From: Clostridiales bacterium
GTDB taxonomy: Bacteria > Bacillota > Clostridia > Oscillospirales > Oscillospiraceae
Reading direction: 5' to 3'
Length of the DNA: 16,484 nucleotides
Assembly (NCBI GenBank): GCA_020861055.1
Contig: JAJBTD010000031.1
Span: forward strand, 1 to 16,484
Both the position numbers and the translations under genes were made by a program. Of this stretch, positions 15,046 through 16,484 are shown piece after piece. Within the stretch, counting starts at the first letter, position 1; each line of letters opens with the position of its first letter. Below the pieces are notes generated by a model. The model did no database searches. It was not told where the DNA came from and was given only the letters and a program-made list of their open reading frames with translations.

Positions 15046-15310
15046 AGCTTTTTCTCCTTCCTCCCTCCCTGAATTGCCCCGGCGTTGTGCAGGTGCTCCA
15101 GTGCGGCACATACCCCAGACCAGTCGCTTTCTCCGGTGAAACCGTCCACTCGCAGGCCAGCACCTCCCCGTTTTTGAGGACGACACGCTCTGGCCCGCCC
15201 TGCTTCTGAATGTAATAGACCTCCTGCACATCGCACGGCATAGATTTTCCGCCCAAGGTAGGAATCCAGATGATAGGTGCGCCACAGCTTTTACATTTGT
15301 AAATTTTCAT
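14981..15310 (-). CDS. Zinc-ribbon phage protein, function unknown
   Basis: 109 aa from ATG 15310, coupled by ATGA to the preceding frame. The N-terminus MKIYKCKSCGAPIIWIPT, then GKSMPCDVQEVYYI, VLKNGEVLACEW and GLGYVPHWSTCTTPGQFR, is a pattern I recognise from many Clostridia phages. It has cysteines at 6, 9, 26, 53 and 74 that suggest a small zinc-ribbon fold. Related proteins usually end soon after the GQFR segment. Here about 27 extra residues follow in a frame that overlaps the next gene by 65 nt, including that gene's ribosome site, so the natural end may have been lost by a small indel. Function unknown. Confidence 0.8.
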   Translation of the reverse strand: MKIYKCKSCGAPIIWIPTLGGKSMPCDVQEVYYIQKQGGPERVVLKNGEVLACEWTVSPEKATGLGYVPHWSTCTTPGQFREGGRRKSYDGLQHTDHSAERAGGAPGQL

Positions 15311-15447
15311 TTTGGCTCCTCTTGAATCTCATACATCATTTTCGATTTTGGCCTCCAGTTGGACATCCTGTGTTCCGGCATATAGTCTACCAGCTCATAC
15401 CCCAGTTCTCGCATAATGTCTTTGCTGCCATCCCCGACAACTAATAT
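15307..15447 (-). pseudogene. Detached 3' part of the split Cys-rich gene
   Basis: After the TAA at 15448-15450 the same frame stays open for 46 codons (ILVVGDGSKDI, then MRELGYELVDYMPEHRMSNW...), ending at TGA 15307 in an ATGA junction with the next gene. From the internal ATG 15414 a 35-aa peptide could be made, but no good ribosome site precedes it (only GGGGA about 17 nt away). The text after the stop reads like the normal C-terminal half of a protein whose Cys-rich first half ends in CCGHG. I therefore read the TAA as a nonsense change in one gene of about 147 codons. A separate small gene with the ATG 15414 start remains possible. Confidence 0.55.
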
Positions 15448-15750
15448 TTATGCAAGCCTTTGATCTCCATGTCCGCAGCAGGAACCCATGGTATGAACGC
15501 CACACAATCTCAGCGCCAGCAGTTCTTCCTCGACGCAGAGATCGCAGCACCACCCGTATCTGGTCTGTACGCTGCATTTGTGTGTTCCGATTTTGCATCT
15601 GGCGCAATACGCCTTGGCGGTGTTGATGCTCATGTCAGGGATTTTTCCCTCGTCAAACAGGATCAGTGCGTTTTCCTTTGCGAGCTTATCCTTGTTCGCA
15701 TCGAAAAACCATTTTGCCATTTCCGGCAAATTGGTTAGATTCTCATCCAT
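15448..15750 (-). CDS. Cys-rich phage protein, probably truncated by an in-frame TAA
   Basis: 100 aa from ATG 15750, which overlaps the preceding stop (TGATG). The N-terminal helix (LPEMAKWFFDANKDKLAKEN) precedes a Cys-rich half with C49/C52 (YCARCK), C59, C68/C69/C72 (WCCDLC), C83 and C91/C92 (SCCGHG). The protein probably binds zinc. The stop falls shortly after CCGHG, and the frame continues open beyond it for 46 codons, so this may be the first part of a longer protein. Neighbouring genes also end in TAA (MuF, capsid), so TAA is not generally recoded here. Function unknown. Confidence 0.72.
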   Translation of the reverse strand: MDENLTNLPEMAKWFFDANKDKLAKENALILFDEGKIPDMSINTAKAYCARCKIGTHKCSVQTRYGWCCDLCVEEELLALRLCGVHTMGSCCGHGDQRLA

Positions 15751-16025
15751 CAGGTGACCTCCCCGGTGGCAATCTCACAGCCGCAGGCCGCATATCCGGC
15801 CAGGTCAACGAAGCTGTCCGCCGTGGCCACATCTCCGCTGATCCGGGCGATTTTCAGCAGAGCCATCATCGCCGCCACGTCTTTTGGCGAAATCGAATCG
15901 TAGTCCAGGTATACGCTCCACAGCTTTGCGATCATGGCAAAACTATCCTCCGGCGAACCGTAGTCCTGCTCCCGCTGGCCGCAGACACACTTTTTGGCCT
16001 GCTCCAAACATGTTTTTCGATTCAT
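15750..16025 (-). CDS. DUF6378-like phage protein
   Basis: 91 aa from ATG 16025, with GAGGAGGAG 8 nt upstream and an ATGA overlap with the previous gene; a longer open frame to 16172 only shadows that gene. Residues 19-40 (EQDYGSPEDSFAMIAKLW) and 45-82 (ISPKDVAAMMALLKIARISG, then DSFVDLAGYAACGCEIA) match the DUF6378 family, which is common in phages and has a conserved YGSPEDNF block and a C-terminal VDLAGYAACG block. The fold is helical and may relate to MazG-like nucleotide hydrolases. That relation is a guess and no function is established. Confidence 0.87.
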   Translation of the reverse strand: MNRKTCLEQAKKCVCGQREQDYGSPEDSFAMIAKLWSVYLDYDSISPKDVAAMMALLKIARISGDVATADSFVDLAGYAACGCEIATGEVT

Positions 16026-16198
16026 GTCGTTTTCTCCTCCTCCACCCTCACGGGCTTTCTGGTGTAATCCTCGCACTGGTAGATGGGCCGCTTTTGCCGC
16101 CGCCGCTCTCCACAGACGAAGCAGGCCCCGGCCCAGCAAATCTGCCTGCCCTCTGGGACAGGTGCGCCGCAAATCACACAGCGGTCCACGTCAGCCAT
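16022..16198 (-). CDS. Small zinc-knuckle protein
   Basis: 58 aa from ATG 16198, chosen because GGGGGAG lies 7 nt upstream; an ATG at 16204 is too close to that site. Two cysteine pairs (RCVICGAPVPEGRQICW and CFVCGERRRQKR) suggest a single zinc ribbon followed by a basic stretch that could touch nucleic acid. It overlaps the end of the upstream replication gene by 8 nt and the next start by 4 nt, so it is part of the same transcript. Such small ribbons are common beside phage replication genes. Function unknown. Confidence 0.75.
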   Translation of the reverse strand: MADVDRCVICGAPVPEGRQICWAGACFVCGERRRQKRPIYQCEDYTRKPVRVEEEKTT

Positions 16199-16484
16199 CG
16201 TCATACTCCCCCTTCATCCGCTCCAGCGCCCGGCGCATCTCGGCGATGCTGCTCTCGTTCTCTGCCCGGCGCTGCTCTGCCGTCTTTTCCGCCGCTGAGG
16301 TGCGACCGGCGGGGCCCCGCTCTGTCTTGGCCCACTTCGCCGCCCGTTTCCGCCAGTCCACCGGCCTGCCGTTCTGGGTCTGCCAGTTCCTGGCCTCGTA
16401 GTACGACCAGAACCGCTCCCCGTCCACGTTCAGCCCTCGCTCCCGGATATAATCCAAGACCTGCGCTCTGGTGGGGCGGACGGC
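16191..16484 (-). CDS. C-terminal end of a phage replication-type protein (5' end outside window)
   Basis: The frame is open to the right edge, so the N-terminus is missing; the visible part is 97 residues. The stretch RPTRAQVLDYIRERGLNVD, then FWSYYEARNWQTQNGRPVDW with RKRAAKWAK, is the C-terminal module often found at the end of phage replisome organisers, DnaD-like and helicase-loader proteins in Clostridia phages. A charged helical tail (AEQRRAENESSIAEMRRALE) follows. Role inferred: recruitment of replication machinery. Which domain lies upstream cannot be told from this window. Confidence 0.72.
   Translation of the reverse strand, partial: AVRPTRAQVLDYIRERGLNVDGERFWSYYEARNWQTQNGRPVDWRKRAAKWAKTERGPAGRTSAAEKTAEQRRAENESSIAEMRRALERMKGEYDDG

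Overview
This window is one continuous minus-strand block of a temperate siphovirus (prophage) genome. Transcription reads from the right edge (16484) to the left edge (1). The host is most likely a high-GC Clostridia bacterium, for example a gut Oscillospiraceae relative. Reasons are the roughly 60% GC, strong AGGAGG-type ribosome binding sites, and protein families (SPP1-type portal, MuF head protein, Gp19-like connector, Dit, RinA/ArpU-like regulator, DUF6378) typical of Firmicutes phages. The host assignment is inference. There is a tail tube gene but no sheath gene, which points to a long non-contractile tail. No integrase, repressor, lysis gene, tRNA or CRISPR array lies in the window.

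Right part (16484-14321): the end of a replication-type gene, then tightly coupled small genes with ATGA or TGATG junctions: zinc-ribbon proteins, a DUF6378-like protein, further Cys-rich proteins, and a sigma-region-4-like late regulator. One Cys-rich gene looks split by an in-frame TAA at 15448-15450; its frame stays open to 15307.

Middle (14320-7245): a 220-bp structured leader with a candidate promoter, then HNH endonuclease, portal, MuF head protein, a small Cys-rich protein, a terminator, large terminase, scaffold, major capsid and the connector genes. The large terminase follows portal and MuF instead of preceding them, and no small terminase is recognisable. The MuF protein ends in a BECR/CdiA-C-like putative RNase toxin domain. 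A CPCC-family putative immunity protein overlaps its end. The toxin-coding DNA is about 44% GC by hand count against 61% just upstream, so it looks like an exchangeable cassette.

Left part (7252-1): tail terminator, tail tube, two tail-assembly chaperone frames joined by a -1 slippery site (GGGAAAAAAC), tape measure, a short Dit, and a large tail/receptor-binding protein running off the left edge. No gene-free stretch exceeds 300 bases; the longest is the leader at 14101-14320. The long plus-strand open frames are GC-driven shadows.

The most interesting system is the MuF-toxin/CPCC-immunity cassette carried in the phage head operon, followed by the split Cys-rich gene and the programmed frameshift in the tail chaperones.
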